Notes: a model not told the origin generated them from the letters alone. A stretch of DNA of 64,000 bases from an uncultured Sphingobium sp. (GCA_946885845.1 CAMPHJ010000003.1:124001-188000), one strand, 5' to 3'. Positions 1-8,942 are shown, counted from the stretch's first letter. Numbers and translations are program-made.

Positions 1-220
1 TCAACGCCTTGGTCGCCGTGATTTCCCTGTCCAGCAGTTCCGGCGTCATCGCGCCGCAAGCGATCACCCCGAACCCACCCGCGTTGGAGATAGCCGCGAC
101 CAGATTGCGTTCCGAAACCCAGCTCATCGCCCCGCACATGATGGCGACATCGCAGCCCAGAAATGCGGTGCCGCGAGCCATCAGGGAAGTGAGTTTGGCG
201 TTGGTCATGTTGGAATCCAT
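1..220 (-). CDS. Nitronate monooxygenase, N-terminal fragment (cut by window edge)
   Basis: About 73 N-terminal codons are present and the rest lies beyond base 1. The visible protein starts MDSNMTNAKLTSLMARG and contains GAMSWVSERNLVAAISNAGG and FGVIACGAMTPELL, the FMN/TIM-barrel N terminus typical of nitronate monooxygenases (former 2-nitropropane dioxygenases), which oxidise alkyl nitronates. The first ATG is at 220 and a second in-frame ATG at 208 is an alternative start. It runs in the same direction as lysC, with a palindromic repeat between them. The family call is fairly safe; the substrate cannot be told from this fragment. Confidence 0.75.
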   Translation of the reverse strand, partial: MDSNMTNAKLTSLMARGTAFLGCDVAIMCGAMSWVSERNLVAAISNAGGFGVIACGAMTPELLDREITATKAL

Positions 221-237
221 CGAATCAGAATCAAAAG

Positions 238-361
238 CCCCTCCCTTTCAAGGGAGGGGTTGGGGTGGGTGCGAGCGAAGCGAGCCTTTGTCCTAACCCG
301 ATGGTTTAGAACGGCGCTAAAGCGCCGACCCACCCCCAACCCCTCCCTTAAAAGGGAGGGG
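238..361. repeat. Compound palindromic repeat, family A, copy 1
   Basis: Two arms of about 33 bases are inverted relative to each other around a spacer of about 55 bases. Each arm is itself a hairpin: CCCCTCCCTTTCAAGGGAGG on the left and its near mirror on the right, each followed or preceded by the GGTTGGGGTGGGT motif or its complement. A second copy lies at 15537-15663. It sits between the nitronate monooxygenase and lysC genes and could also end transcription. Confidence 0.85.
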
Positions 362-371
362 AGCGAGCAGG

Positions 372-1637
372 TCAAGCGACCGGCGCGTCCAGCCCATAGG
401 CCGTGTGCAGCACGCGCACCGCCAGTTCGGTCTCATCCTCGTCGATCAACACCGAAACCTTGATCTCGCTGGTGGAGATAGCCAGGATATTGATCCCGCG
501 ATCGGCCAGGCTCTGGAACATGGTCGAAGCAACGCCCGCATGGCTCTTCATCCCGACGCCCACGACCGAGACTTTCGCTACCTTCGTGTCCGGGATCACG
601 CGGTTGAAACCGATGACTTCCTTCTGGCTTTCCAGCACGTCCAACGCGCGCGCCAGATCCGCGCCCGGCACGGTGAAGGTTACGTCCGTCTCGCCCTTGT
701 CGCGGCCGACATTCTGGATGATCATGTCGACGTTGATCGCAGCATCGGCCAGCGGCGCAAAGATGTGCGCCACCGCGCCCGGACGGTCCGGCACGCGGGT
801 CAGGGTGATCTTCGCCTCATTCTTGTCATGGGCGATGCCGGTGATGAGCTGACGTTCCATCTTGTCTTCCTTGAGCTTGGCTTCCAGTTCCTCTTCGCTG
901 ACGATCAGCGTTCCGGGGAGGTCTTCCTGGGTGGGATCATCGAAGGAGGAAAGCACCTGCACGACCACGCCTTCCTTCATGGCGAGGCCGACGGAGCGGG
1001 TCTGCAGCACCTTGGCCCCGACCGAGGCGAGTTCCAGCATTTCCTCATAGGTGACGAGGTCCAGCTTGCGCGCGCGCGCCACGATGCGCGGGTCGGTCGT
1101 GTAGACGCCGTCCACATCGGTATAGATATCGCACCGATCCGCCTTCAACGCCGCCGCCACCGCGACCGCCGAAGTATCCGAACCGCCACGACCCAAGGTC
1201 GAAATGCGGCCATCTTCCATCATGCCCTGGAAACCGGGGATCACAGCGACGGTGCCACCGCGCATCGACGCCAGCAAGTCGATCGTGTCGATCTCGCCAA
1301 TGCGCGCCTTGGCGTGGGCTTCATTCGTGCGGATCGGCAATTGCCAGCCCAGCCAGCTACGCGCATCAACGCCCATGGCTTTCAACGTCATGGCAAGCAG
1401 ACCGCTCGTCACCTGTTCGCCGCTCGCGACCACGACGTCATATTCCGCCGGATCGTACAGCGGCGACGCTTCCTTGCAGAAACCCACCAGCCGGTCGGTA
1501 TCGCCTGCCATGGCCGAAACCACGACGGCGACTTCATTGCCCTGCTCCACGACATGTTTGACGCGCGCGGCCACATTGCGAATTCGCTCCATCCCCGCCA
1601 TGGAGGTGCCGCCGAATTTCATCACGATGCGCGCCAT
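372..1637 (-). CDS. lysC: Aspartate kinase
   Basis: Aspartokinase phosphorylates L-aspartate with ATP, the first step toward lysine, threonine, methionine and diaminopimelate. The 421-residue protein starts MARIVMKFGGTSMAG, the classic kinase N terminus with the KFGGTS nucleotide-binding motif. It has GRGGSDTSAVAVAAAL in the kinase domain (to about residue 250), then two C-terminal ACT domains (for example KITLTRVPDRPGAVAHIFAP and KVSVVGVGMKSHAGVAS), which suggest feedback control by end-product amino acids. A longer reading reaches 1682, but the ATG at 1637 matches the family start. Divergent from the ubiG side. dapF, a later enzyme of the same pathway, is at 19.9 kb. Confidence 0.96.
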   Translation of the reverse strand: MARIVMKFGGTSMAGMERIRNVAARVKHVVEQGNEVAVVVSAMAGDTDRLVGFCKEASPLYDPAEYDVVVASGEQVTSGLLAMTLKAMGVDARSWLGWQLPIRTNEAHAKARIGEIDTIDLLASMRGGTVAVIPGFQGMMEDGRISTLGRGGSDTSAVAVAAALKADRCDIYTDVDGVYTTDPRIVARARKLDLVTYEEMLELASVGAKVLQTRSVGLAMKEGVVVQVLSSFDDPTQEDLPGTLIVSEEELEAKLKEDKMERQLITGIAHDKNEAKITLTRVPDRPGAVAHIFAPLADAAINVDMIIQNVGRDKGETDVTFTVPGADLARALDVLESQKEVIGFNRVIPDTKVAKVSVVGVGMKSHAGVASTMFQSLADRGINILAISTSEIKVSVLIDEDETELAVRVLHTAYGLDAPVA

Positions 1638-1800
1638 TGCCTGTCGAATCCGCCTGCTGATTGTAAAGAATATGTCGCCCACAGGGGCAAAACGGCGCTC
1701 CTATTAGCAGTAAAGCCGAATATGGCAAGCAAGCCCTATGAGCCGGGGAACTCCTGGCGCCATCCGCACATTCCTTTCCCGGACAGGAATGGAGGATGCG

Positions 1801-2016
1801 ATGGCAGAGATCCTTTGGGCGTTCGTCACGATTGGCGGCCCGATCTTGCTCGGCGCAATGCTGATCTTCGTCATAATGAGCAATCGTCGGCATCATAGTC
1901 AGGAAGAAATCGCCCGCACGGAAGCCGCCACGCGCGAATTGCACCGCCAGATGGATGCTGAGGACAAGGCGCTGGATGGCGAAGGTCCGCCCTTGCGGCC
2001 TGACCCCCGCAAATAA
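1801..2016 (+). CDS. Small single-pass membrane protein of unknown function
   Basis: A 71-residue protein, MAEILWAFVTIGGPILLGAM..., has one hydrophobic N-terminal segment (residues about 3-25) followed by a charged, probably cytoplasmic helix rich in Glu, Arg and Asp. The start at 1801 is preferred because GGAGG lies at 1791-1795, five bases upstream; an in-frame ATG at 1789 would place this SD-like sequence inside the gene. I do not recognise a named family. It lies between lysC (minus) and ubiG (plus) and could be co-transcribed with ubiG, 37 bases downstream. Confidence 0.6.
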   Translation: MAEILWAFVTIGGPILLGAMLIFVIMSNRRHHSQEEIARTEAATRELHRQMDAEDKALDGEGPPLRPDPRK

Positions 2017-2053
2017 CATGGCGCGGCGTTGCGGATATTGGTAGCAACGACCA

Positions 2054-2797
2054 ATGGCGAACATGGCTAATGCGACGATAGACCCGCGCGAGGCAGCGCA
2101 TTTCGGTGCGATGGCGGCGGACTGGTGGGACCCCAACGGCAGCAGCGCGATGCTGCACAAGCTCAATCCCGTGCGGCTCCGCTATATTCGGCAGGCGATC
2201 GGCTGGCACTGGCATATGGACGAAAGCGGGTTTCGCCCGCTGTCAGGCAAGCGCGCGCTGGACGTCGGCTGCGGTGCGGGCCTGCTGACTGAACCGCTCG
2301 CCCGGCTGGGGGCGACCGTCACGGCGCTCGACGCGGCGGCGGAAAATATCGCTGTGGCGCGTCACCATGCCGAAAAGCAGGGCTTGGCGATCGATTACCG
2401 CGCCACCCCGGTGGAACAGCTGGACGCGGACAATTTCGATCTCATCACGTCAATGGAGGTGGTGGAGCATGTGGCAGACCCCGCCACCTTCGCATCCGAA
2501 TTGGCGCGGCGGCTCTCGCCTGAAGGGCTGCTCATCATGTCCACGCCCAACCGGACCCCGCTATCCCGTCTGGCCATGATCACGGTCGGCGAAACCATCG
2601 GCGGCATTCCCAAGGGGACGCATGACTGGCACCGCTTTCTGACGCCGGATGAATTGGGCAAATTGCTGGTAGATGCCGGGCTGGAAGTCACCGACGTCAC
2701 CGGCCTGTCATTCGATCCGCGCTACGGCTTCACCCTGTCGCCCAACAAGGCGATCAACTATCTGCTGACCGCGCGGCACCCGCAACCGGAACGCTGA
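2054..2797 (+). CDS. ubiG: Ubiquinone biosynthesis O-methyltransferase UbiG
   Basis: SAM-dependent O-methyltransferase that acts on both hydroxyls added to the ubiquinone ring. The 247-residue protein has EAAHFGAMAADWWDPNG near the N terminus, SAM motif I LDVGCGAGLLTEPLARLGA (about residues 70-88), acidic motif DLITSMEVVEHVADP, and the UbiG C-terminal signature FDPRYGFTLSPNKAINYLLT. Length matches the family. The lysC-ubiG neighbourhood is common in alphaproteobacteria. Its stop is three bases from the stop of the convergent CitE-like gene, leaving no room for a separate terminator. Confidence 0.95.
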   Translation: MANMANATIDPREAAHFGAMAADWWDPNGSSAMLHKLNPVRLRYIRQAIGWHWHMDESGFRPLSGKRALDVGCGAGLLTEPLARLGATVTALDAAAENIAVARHHAEKQGLAIDYRATPVEQLDADNFDLITSMEVVEHVADPATFASELARRLSPEGLLIMSTPNRTPLSRLAMITVGETIGGIPKGTHDWHRFLTPDELGKLLVDAGLEVTDVTGLSFDPRYGFTLSPNKAINYLLTARHPQPER

Positions 2798-2800
2798 ACT

Positions 2801-3616
2801 TCAGGCTCCCACCGCCTCGGCACGGGCGATCAGCGCTCTTGCTTCTTCGACATGCATCGATTCGATCATCCGCCCTTCAAATCGTTCCGCACCACCGGTG
2901 GCTGCCTCGATCAACCGGCGCGCGTCTGCAACCGCCTGAGGATCAGGACCGAATACCTGATTGGCGACCTGGACCTGGCTGGGATGGATCAGCGTCTTGC
3001 CGTCAAAGCCCAGCGCATGTCCGGCGGCGCATTCCGCTTCGAACCCGGCCTCATCATCCAGCCGGTTGAACACGCCATCGAACACGGCAACCTTGTGCGC
3101 ACGGGCGCTCAGCAGCACCGACTGCATCGCGAAGGATAGCCCTTCACGCCCAGCGGACGGAGGAATGCCCAGATCCTGCCGCAGGTCATTGGTGCCCAGG
3201 AATATCCCACTGGTCCCTTCCGCCGAAGCGATCGATGACGCGGCGAGCACGCCGACAGCGGTTTCGATCATAGCGATGACGGGCTTTTGGCAGACGCTGA
3301 ACACATCCTTCACCTGCCGGACGCACTCCACCTTCGGCAGGACGACATAATCCGCCGCCGACCGCTTGATCGCCACCATTTCGGGGCCATGCCAGGGCGT
3401 GCCTTCTACATTGATGCGGATCGCGGTCAGGCTGCGGCCAAATCCTTCGCCCACGGCCTCGATCGCATTGGCCAGCGCTTCTTCCTTGCGGTCATTGGGG
3501 ACAGCATCCTCCAGGTCCAGCATCACCATGTCGCACGGCAGGGTGCGCGCCTTGGCGATGGCGCGCATGTTCGACGCTGGCAGGTAAAGCAGCGAACGGG
3601 CATGACGCAGCAGCAT
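2801..3616 (-). CDS. CitE-like HpcH/HpaI-family CoA-ester lyase
   Basis: A 271-residue TIM-barrel protein of the CitE/HpcH family. Signatures are SLLYLPASN at the N terminus, the metal-site motif MLDLEDAVPNDRKEEA, RINVEGTPWHGPE, the glutamate of IETAVGVL and GIFLGTNDLRQDLG. Such stand-alone CitE-like proteins cleave or hydrolyse small CoA esters such as malyl-, citramalyl- or methylmalyl-CoA. No CitD/CitF genes accompany it, so it is not a citrate lyase subunit by context. ATG at 3616 is chosen over the TTG at 3622 because AGGAG lies eight bases upstream. The exact substrate is unknown. Confidence 0.85.
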   Translation of the reverse strand: MLLRHARSLLYLPASNMRAIAKARTLPCDMVMLDLEDAVPNDRKEEALANAIEAVGEGFGRSLTAIRINVEGTPWHGPEMVAIKRSAADYVVLPKVECVRQVKDVFSVCQKPVIAMIETAVGVLAASSIASAEGTSGIFLGTNDLRQDLGIPPSAGREGLSFAMQSVLLSARAHKVAVFDGVFNRLDDEAGFEAECAAGHALGFDGKTLIHPSQVQVANQVFGPDPQAVADARRLIEAATGGAERFEGRMIESMHVEEARALIARAEAVGA

Positions 3617-3716
3617 GGTCAATCTCCTGTAGCGGTCGGAACGACCCTGTAACCTTTACCTTTTCCCCACGGCGATTTCACGTCATAGTCAAGCGCTTCT
3701 TTGGGGGGATGGTAAG

Positions 3717-4688
3717 ATGCTGACGACATTCGCGCTGACAGTGACGCTACTGGTGCTGTTCTACCTGGCCGTGAGCGTCAAGGTCGTGCGCCAGGGCTAT
3801 CAATATACCATAGAACGCTTTGGCCGCTTCACCGAAGTCGCCCGGCCCGGCCTCAATTTCTACCCTGCCTTTTTCTACGCCGTGGGTCGCAAGATCAACA
3901 TGATGGAACAGGTGGTCGATATTCCGGGGCAGGAAATCATCACCAAGGACAATGCCATGGTGTCGGTCGATGGCGTCGTGTTCTTCCAGGTGCTGGACGC
4001 GGCCAAGGCGGCCTATGAAGTGTCGGAACTCTATGTCGCCATCATGCAGCTTGCGACCACCAATCTGCGCACGGTGATGGGGTCGATGGACCTCGACGAA
4101 ACCCTGTCGAAGCGCGATGAGATCAACGCGCGCCTCCTGTCGGTGGTGGACCATGCCACCAACGCCTGGGGCATCAAGATCACGCGTGTCGAGCTGAAGG
4201 ACATCCGCCCGCCCGCCGACATCGTCAACGCCATGGGCCGCCAGATGAAGGCGGAGCGCGAAAAGCGCGCCCTGATCCTCGAATCGGAAGGTTTGCGAGC
4301 TTCTGAAATCCTGAAGGCGGAAGGGCAGAAGCAGAGCCAGATCCTGGAAGCCGAAGGCCGCCGCGAAGCCGCCTTCCGCGACGCCGAAGCCCGCGAGCGC
4401 GAGGCAGAGGCGGAAGCCAAGGCAACGCAGATGGTCTCCGACGCCATCGCCAACGGCAATGCGCAGGCGATCAATTATTTCGTGGCGCAAAAATATGTGG
4501 AAGCGGTGAGCCAGTTCGCCACCTCTCCCAATGCCAAGACCATCCTCTTCCCGGTCGAAGCAACCCAACTCATCGGCACGCTAGGCGGCATCGGCGCGCT
4601 GGCGAAGGAAGCGCTGGGCGACGCACCGACACCCCCCGCCCCACCTGCCGCGCCGCGCCGTGGCCCCTTTGATCGGGGTCAGGCGTGA
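3717..4688 (+). CDS. qmcA: SPFH/Band 7 membrane protease-modulator-like protein (QmcA type)
   Basis: A 323-residue stomatin/prohibitin-homology protein. It has one N-terminal membrane segment (residues about 2-20), the SPFH domain with VVRQGYQYTIERFGRFTEV and VDIPGQEIITKDNAMVSVDG, then a long Glu/Ala/Arg coiled coil (about 190-250) containing AEGQKQSQILEAEGRREA. The C-terminal tail is proline-rich. Family members form cage-like oligomers in the inner membrane and modulate membrane proteases or lipid domains. It overlaps the NfeD-like gene by one base (TGATG); SPFH-NfeD pairing is a conserved partnership. Confidence 0.9.
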   Translation: MLTTFALTVTLLVLFYLAVSVKVVRQGYQYTIERFGRFTEVARPGLNFYPAFFYAVGRKINMMEQVVDIPGQEIITKDNAMVSVDGVVFFQVLDAAKAAYEVSELYVAIMQLATTNLRTVMGSMDLDETLSKRDEINARLLSVVDHATNAWGIKITRVELKDIRPPADIVNAMGRQMKAEREKRALILESEGLRASEILKAEGQKQSQILEAEGRREAAFRDAEAREREAEAEAKATQMVSDAIANGNAQAINYFVAQKYVEAVSQFATSPNAKTILFPVEATQLIGTLGGIGALAKEALGDAPTPPAPPAAPRRGPFDRGQA

Positions 4689-5131
4689 TGGAGGCGCTCA
4701 CGGCGCTGGAAGACCATTGGTGGTGGCTCGTGTTCGCCGCGCTGCTGGGCATTGGCGAAGTGCTGCTGCCCGGAGTCTTCCTCATCTGGGTCGCGCTGGC
4801 GGCAGCGGTGACGGGCCTCATCTCCCTGGCCGTGCCTCTATCCGTCCCATTGCAGTTCATCCTGTTTGCCACGCTCTGCCTGATCGCTGTGTGGGGTGGA
4901 CGACGCTGGTATGCCGCCAACCCTGTGGATTCGCAGGACCCGATGCTGAATGACCGCACGGCCCGGCTGATCGGCGAAACCGTGATCGTGGTCGAACCGA
5001 TCGAGGCAGGCCATGGACGCGTGAAGGTCGGCGACAGCGTCTGGTCCTGCCGCGGTCCCGACGCACCTGTGGGCGCCCATGTACGGATCACCGGCGCGGA
5101 AGCATCGGTCCTGCTGGTGGAACCGGCCTGA
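4688..5131 (+). CDS. NfeD-like membrane protein, partner of the SPFH protein
   Basis: A 147-residue short-form NfeD protein. It has a WWWLVFAALLGIGEVLLPG start, two to three hydrophobic helices to about residue 75, and a C-terminal soluble OB-fold domain (about 85-147) with LNDRTARLIGETVIVVEPI and GRVKVGDSVWSCRGPDA. The first codons GTG-ATG give two starts; the ATG that overlaps the upstream stop is chosen. It resembles the short YbbK-type partner of QmcA and lacks the ClpP-like protease domain of long NfeD proteins. It probably anchors or caps the SPFH complex. Confidence 0.88.
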   Translation: MEALTALEDHWWWLVFAALLGIGEVLLPGVFLIWVALAAAVTGLISLAVPLSVPLQFILFATLCLIAVWGGRRWYAANPVDSQDPMLNDRTARLIGETVIVVEPIEAGHGRVKVGDSVWSCRGPDAPVGAHVRITGAEASVLLVEPA

Positions 5132-5206
5132 GGAGGCTTTAGGTGGAGGGGGGGGCCGACTGCGGCTGTAGCGGCGGGCCATGCTGGCAGGACCGCCCCC
5201 CCTTCA

Positions 5207-5353
5207 CGTCATGCCAGCGAAGGCTGGCATTTCAGGCGTTGACGCACAGCAGTCGGACATGGAAACGAGAATGGACGTCCAGCCCTCTGAGGACAGGACA
5301 TCTCCCCCCTCATCCTATGATCGCCTGAGACCCCAGCCTTCGCCGGGTTGACG
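5207..5353. repeat. Dispersed repeat, family C, paired inverted copies
   Basis: The left hairpin CGTCATGCCAGCGAAGGCTG runs into GGCATTTCAGGCG at 5207-5238. A degenerate inverted partner, CCTGAGACCCCAGCCTTCGC, is at 5324-5353. They are separated by about 85 bases. The same unit recurs at 18010, 19816, 21042 (inside mtaB) and 63661. Confidence 0.75.
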
Positions 5354-5421
5354 ATGAGGACAACCGCCGACATGCAGCCCACTTCGCCCGTCAGGAGCCT
5401 GCTCCAGATTGAAGAACCCCC

Positions 5422-5487
5422 GTGCTCCTGCGCAGGCAGGAGCCCAGTTCATACGGCAGGACTAGGCTCCTGCCTGCGCAGGAGCAC
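5422..5487. repeat. Dispersed palindromic repeat, family B, copy 1
   Basis: The left arm GTGCTCCTGCGCAGGCAGGA plus GCCCAGTTC is followed by a short spacer and the inverted right arm ending TGCCTGCGCAGGAGCAC. Each arm contains its own small hairpin. Five further full copies and two half copies occur in the window. Confidence 0.85.
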
Positions 5488-5539
5488 CTGATCATCTATG
5501 GCCGCGAATGGTCTTAAACCACCCACACCCACCCGCCAC

Positions 5540-5573
5540 AAAAAAGGGCCAGCGTCGCCGCCAGCCCTTTTTC
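5540..5573 (-). terminator. Rho-independent terminator of fpr
   Basis: Read on the minus strand, a stem AAAAAGGGC/GCCCTTTTT with a loop of about 14 bases ends in a run of six T, about 20 bases after the fpr stop. The symmetric A and T runs mean it may work in both directions, but no plus-strand gene ends close by. Confidence 0.75.
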
Positions 5574-5592
5574 CCATCGCTCGCAATCCCGA

Positions 5593-6408
5593 TCACCCGA
5601 CGAAAGCGCGCTCGATCACATAGGCGCCCGGTGCGGCATTGGAGCCTTCAGCAAAGCCCTGCTCTTCGAAATAGGCGCCGAACTGCTTGATCATCTCCAT
5701 GCTGCCGCACATCATGATCCGGTCGGTTTCCGGGTTGAACCTGGCCTCACCCGGAATGCCTTCAAATAGCGAGCCGTCTTCCATCAGCTTGTCGATCCGC
5801 ACATTGTTACGGAACGGCTCGCGGGTGACGGTCGGAACATAGTGGAACTGCGTCGCGGCCTGTTCGGACACCAGCGGATCTTCGGCCAGCTTGCCCGTCA
5901 ACTCGTCGTGGAAGGCCAGGTCGCTGACCCGGCGCACCGAATGCACGGCGACGACTTCCTCGAAAAATTCGTAGACGTCAGGATCGCGCGCCAGGCTGAG
6001 GAAGGGCGCAAGGCCGGTTCCGGTCGACAGCATGAACAACCGCTTGCCCGGCAGCAGCGCGTCGGTCACCAGCGTGCCGGTCGGCTTGCGGCCAAGGTAA
6101 ATCTGATCACCCGGCTCGATCAGCTGCAGCTTGGACGTCAGCGGTCCGTCCTGCACCTTGATCGACAGGAACTCCAGTTCCTCGTCCCACGCAGGGCTGG
6201 CCACGGAATAGGCGCGCAGCAGCGGCTTGCCATTGTCGCCCTGCAAACCGATCATCACGAACTCGCCCGAACGGAACCGGAAGCTCGCGGGGCGGCTGAT
6301 GCGGAAACTGAACAGATGCTCGTTCCAGTGGCGGACCGACAGCACGGTTTCCACTGTAAGGGCGCCGGTCGGCTCCAGTACCGGCTTTTCGATCGTCACG
6401 TCGCTCAA
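5593..6408 (-). CDS. fpr: Ferredoxin-NADP(+) reductase
   Basis: A 271-residue FAD enzyme moving electrons between NADPH and ferredoxin or flavodoxin. The FAD motif is RAYSVASP in LLRAYSVASPAWDEELEF. The NADP-binding part holds MLSTGTGLAPFLSLARDPDV and IMMCGSMEMIKQFGAYFEEQ, and the C terminus YVIERAFVG is typical of bacterial Fpr. Translation probably starts at the TTG at 6408 (LSDVTIEKP), preceded by GGAG about nine bases upstream. The open frame continues to 6522, but that extension has no family match. A terminator follows the gene. Likely roles are redox supply and oxidative-stress recovery. Confidence 0.93.
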   Translation of the reverse strand: MSDVTIEKPVLEPTGALTVETVLSVRHWNEHLFSFRISRPASFRFRSGEFVMIGLQGDNGKPLLRAYSVASPAWDEELEFLSIKVQDGPLTSKLQLIEPGDQIYLGRKPTGTLVTDALLPGKRLFMLSTGTGLAPFLSLARDPDVYEFFEEVVAVHSVRRVSDLAFHDELTGKLAEDPLVSEQAATQFHYVPTVTREPFRNNVRIDKLMEDGSLFEGIPGEARFNPETDRIMMCGSMEMIKQFGAYFEEQGFAEGSNAAPGAYVIERAFVG

Positions 6409-6594
6409 AACCTTTTCTCCTGCCAAATCCCTACCGCAACACCCCCTTTCACCGGGCGCTAGTTGCGTGGCTTTCGCAATAAGTGATGGCGGCCGAATGC
6501 CTCCTCGGCACCGCGAAGGCAAGGTGAAAAAACTTTTGCACTCGATAGCTGATGATCTTCAGCGGCGCTGGCCAGCCAGCCCACGCGGGTAGAA

Positions 6595-6906
6595 TCAGCC
6601 GAACAAACCCTTCGCCAGTCGGCTGAGTTCGTTGATCGGGTTGCCGTCGCCATCCCGGTCGAAAAGCCCGCCAATCTTCCCCATGATCGCTTCCGGTCCG
6701 CCAAAATGCGCGAACAGCGATTGCAGTCGATCAGCCGAAACGCCATGCTCCGCGGCGGTCGCCGCCAGGGCGGTGATATCGGTTTCGCCCGAAGCGATCC
6801 TGCCGCCGATCTCGGCCATCAACGCCTGCATCTGCTCCGGCGTTACGCCCAACTGTCCGGCCACCGCTTCCAGCCCGCCAGCTCCATTTATAAGATCGTC
6901 AAACAT
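6595..6906 (-). CDS. Small acidic protein of unknown function with EF-hand-like loop
   Basis: A predicted 103-residue helical, glycine-rich protein. It contains GGLEAVAGQLGVTPEQMQAL and ends in a segment with DRDGDGNPINEL, which resembles a calcium-binding EF loop (D-x-D-x-D-G). The ATG at 6906 is preferred because GGTGG lies six bases upstream; the ATG at 6912 is also possible but abuts that sequence. The helical arrangement recalls DUF937-type proteins, but I cannot assign it. No signal peptide or membrane segment is visible. Confidence 0.6.
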   Translation of the reverse strand: MFDDLINGAGGLEAVAGQLGVTPEQMQALMAEIGGRIASGETDITALAATAAEHGVSADRLQSLFAHFGGPEAIMGKIGGLFDRDGDGNPINELSRLAKGLFG

Positions 6907-6966
6907 GGCCATCCACCAAATCCCTCAATTTGCCACAACATAGCACCGGTCGAGGGAGACCGGAAG

Positions 6967-6997
6967 GAAAAGAGCCGACGGGCGTGACCACCGGCTC
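6967..6997 (-). terminator. Terminator-like hairpin after pckA
   Basis: On the minus strand, GAGCCG pairs with CGGCTC around a GC-containing loop and is followed by TTTT. It begins about 27 bases after the pckA stop codon, where a terminator is expected. Confidence 0.55.
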
Positions 6998-7023
6998 CTC
7001 ACCTGTTCAACCTGTTCGATTCG

Positions 7024-8619
7024 TCAGGCGGCGGTCAGCGCAGCGTCACGAACGGACGCGTCGACATGACTTTCAAACTGCGCGAAATTATCGACGAACT
7101 GCTTGACCAGCTTGGTCGCGGTTTCGTCATAAGCGGCCTGATCCGCCCAGGTCGCCCGCGGGTCGAGAATGACCGAATCGACGCCAGGCACCGCGACCGG
7201 CACCTGGAAGCCGAAATTCGGATCAGTCCTGAACTCCGCATTATGAAGGCTACCGTCCAGCGCGGCGTTCAACAGCGCGCGCGTCACCTTGATCGGCATG
7301 CGCTTGCCCACGCCATATTTGCCCCCGGTCCAGCCGGTATTGACCAGCCAGCAGGTGACGCCGCCCTTGTTGATCCGGTCCTTGAGCAGATTGCCATAGA
7401 CCGAAGGATGACGCGGCATGAACGGTGCGCCAAAACAGGTGGAGAAGGTGGCCGTCGGCTCGGTGACGCCGATTTCCGTACCCGCGACCCGCGCGGTATA
7501 GCCGGACAGGAAGTGATACATGGCCTGATCAGGCGTCAGCCGCGCGATCGGCGGCAACACGCCATAGGCGTCCGCGGTCAGAAAAATGATGTTCTTGGGC
7601 ACCGGCCCCAGATTCTTCTCCGACGCATTGGGGATGAAATCGATCGGGTAGGAACCACGGCTATTTTCGGCCAGGCTGTTGTCGTCCAGGTCGATTTCGC
7701 GCGTATCTTCGTCGATCACGACATTTTCCAGCACGGTGCCGAAACGCTTGGTGGTGGCGAAGATTTCCGGCTCGGCCTCGGCCGACAGGTTGATCATCTT
7801 GGCATAGCAGCCGCCTTCGAAATTGAAGACTGCCGTGTCCGACCAGCCATGCTCGTCATCACCGATCAACGTGCGGCTCGCGTCCGCCGACAGGGTCGTC
7901 TTGCCCGTGCCAGACAGGCCAAAGAAGACCGCCGTATCGCCATTGGGCCCGATATTGGCGGAACAATGCATCGGCATCACGCCCTTGGCCGGCAGCAGAT
8001 AGTTGAGGATGCCGAAGACCGACTTCTTCATCTCGCCCGCATAGCGGGTGCCACCGATCAGGATCAGCTTTTCGGTGAAATTGACCGCGATCACCGTTTC
8101 ACTGCGCGTGCCATGCCGCGCCGGGTCCGCCTGGAAAGTCGGCAGGTCGATGATCGTATATTCAGGCGCGAAATCCGCCAGTTCCTCAGCCTTGGGCCGC
8201 ACCAGCAGGGTGCGGATGAACAGATTGTGCCAGGCCAGTTCGTTGATGACGCGCACATTGACGCGATGTTCCGGCTGCGATCCGCCGAACAGGTCGGCCA
8301 CATACAGCTTGTCCTTTTCGCCCAGCGCCTTGAAGAAATCGGCCTTCAGCGCGGCGAAATGGTCGGGCGTCATCGGAACGTTGGTCTTGCCCCACCATAC
8401 CGTATCTTCGGTCTGGGCATCCCTGACGATGAACTTGTCGGTGGCCGAACGTCCCGTATGCTTGCCCGTCTTGACGACCAGCGGGCCGTCCTTCGACAAA
8501 ATGCCTTCACGGTTGCCGATCGCGGCTTCAACCAACGGCGCGGTGCCCAGATTCCAGAATTGCACGGCATTGGTGGTAATGCCCTGGTTGTCCAGGGTGG
8601 TAGAGGATTTGGCCTGCAC
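7024..8619 (-). CDS. pckA: Phosphoenolpyruvate carboxykinase (ATP)
   Basis: Converts oxaloacetate and ATP to phosphoenolpyruvate and CO2, the entry step of gluconeogenesis. The 531-residue protein has the N-terminal [17 protein letters not shown] substrate motif, the P-loop [20 protein letters not shown], the metal motif DDEHGWSD and [20 protein letters not shown]. The start is GTG at 8619, with AGGAG seven bases upstream. The gene diverges from chvI; a pckA-chvI-chvG arrangement is conserved in alphaproteobacteria, and in Agrobacterium the ChvI regulator is linked to pckA expression. Control by ChvI here is inference. Confidence 0.97.
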   Translation of the reverse strand: MQAKSSTTLDNQGITTNAVQFWNLGTAPLVEAAIGNREGILSKDGPLVVKTGKHTGRSATDKFIVRDAQTEDTVWWGKTNVPMTPDHFAALKADFFKALGEKDKLYVADLFGGSQPEHRVNVRVINELAWHNLFIRTLLVRPKAEELADFAPEYTIIDLPTFQADPARHGTRSETVIAVNFTEKLILIGGTRYAGEMKKSVFGILNYLLPAKGVMPMHCSANIGPNGDTAVFFGLSGTGKTTLSADASRTLIGDDEHGWSDTAVFNFEGGCYAKMINLSAEAEPEIFATTKRFGTVLENVVIDEDTREIDLDDNSLAENSRGSYPIDFIPNASEKNLGPVPKNIIFLTADAYGVLPPIARLTPDQAMYHFLSGYTARVAGTEIGVTEPTATFSTCFGAPFMPRHPSVYGNLLKDRINKGGVTCWLVNTGWTGGKYGVGKRMPIKVTRALLNAALDGSLHNAEFRTDPNFGFQVPVAVPGVDSVILDPRATWADQAAYDETATKLVKQFVDNFAQFESHVDASVRDAALTAA

Positions 8620-8942
8620 GCCTTAACTCCTGATGTCAAAACTTCGGATCGCCAGCTTTGCGCGCCAGCGACCGATCCGCCCCTAAAGCGCCACAATCCA
8701 TAAGGAGCGGCGTCATTTGCTGCAGACGGTTGGCGGCATAGACCCAATGCGGCCCGACCGTCAAACCCCTCAAGCGGGTCGTTCGTCCCGATCTTGGCTG
8801 CTCATGGCGCATAAATCATGGCATACCCCTTTCTTGCGAGTGGGCCGGGCATCGTCTAACGCTGGGCTGGAAGCGGGAAACGGACCTGCCCGGCCTGCCG
8901 GGATCACAGTCACAGTCTTTGGCACGATCATTGGGACCAAGC
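8620..8942. promoter_or_regulatory. Divergent pckA/chvI intergenic region
   Basis: These 323 bases separate the divergent pckA and chvI starts, so promoters for both should lie here. The pckA ribosome-binding site is at its left end. I see no confident -35/-10 pair and no clear direct repeat for a ChvI operator. A sigma-54-like sequence near 8920 was judged unreliable. No open reading frame here looks coding. Confidence 0.5.

Larger units (their letters stand above)
5132..5592. other. Gene-free region filled with palindromic repeats
   Basis: Between two convergent genes there are 461 bases with no plausible coding region. They hold a GC hairpin near 5145-5202, a family C repeat pair (5207-5353), a family B repeat (5422-5487) and the fpr terminator (5540-5573). 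The repeats appear to have accumulated in a converging-transcript gap where they do little harm. Confidence 0.75.

Noticed and set aside
372..1682. Longer lysC start at 1682
   Set aside because: The added 15 residues do not resemble aspartokinase, whose N terminus is exactly the ARIVMKFGGTS segment.
7066..8703. 545-codon open frame opposite pckA
   Set aside because: Antisense shadow of a highly conserved gene with Arg/Asp/His-rich, non-homologous translation.
8920..8935. Sigma-54-like promoter TGGCACG-N4-TTGG before chvI
   Set aside because: The -12 element reads GG instead of GC, and it lies only about 10-20 bases before the start codon, leaving no leader.
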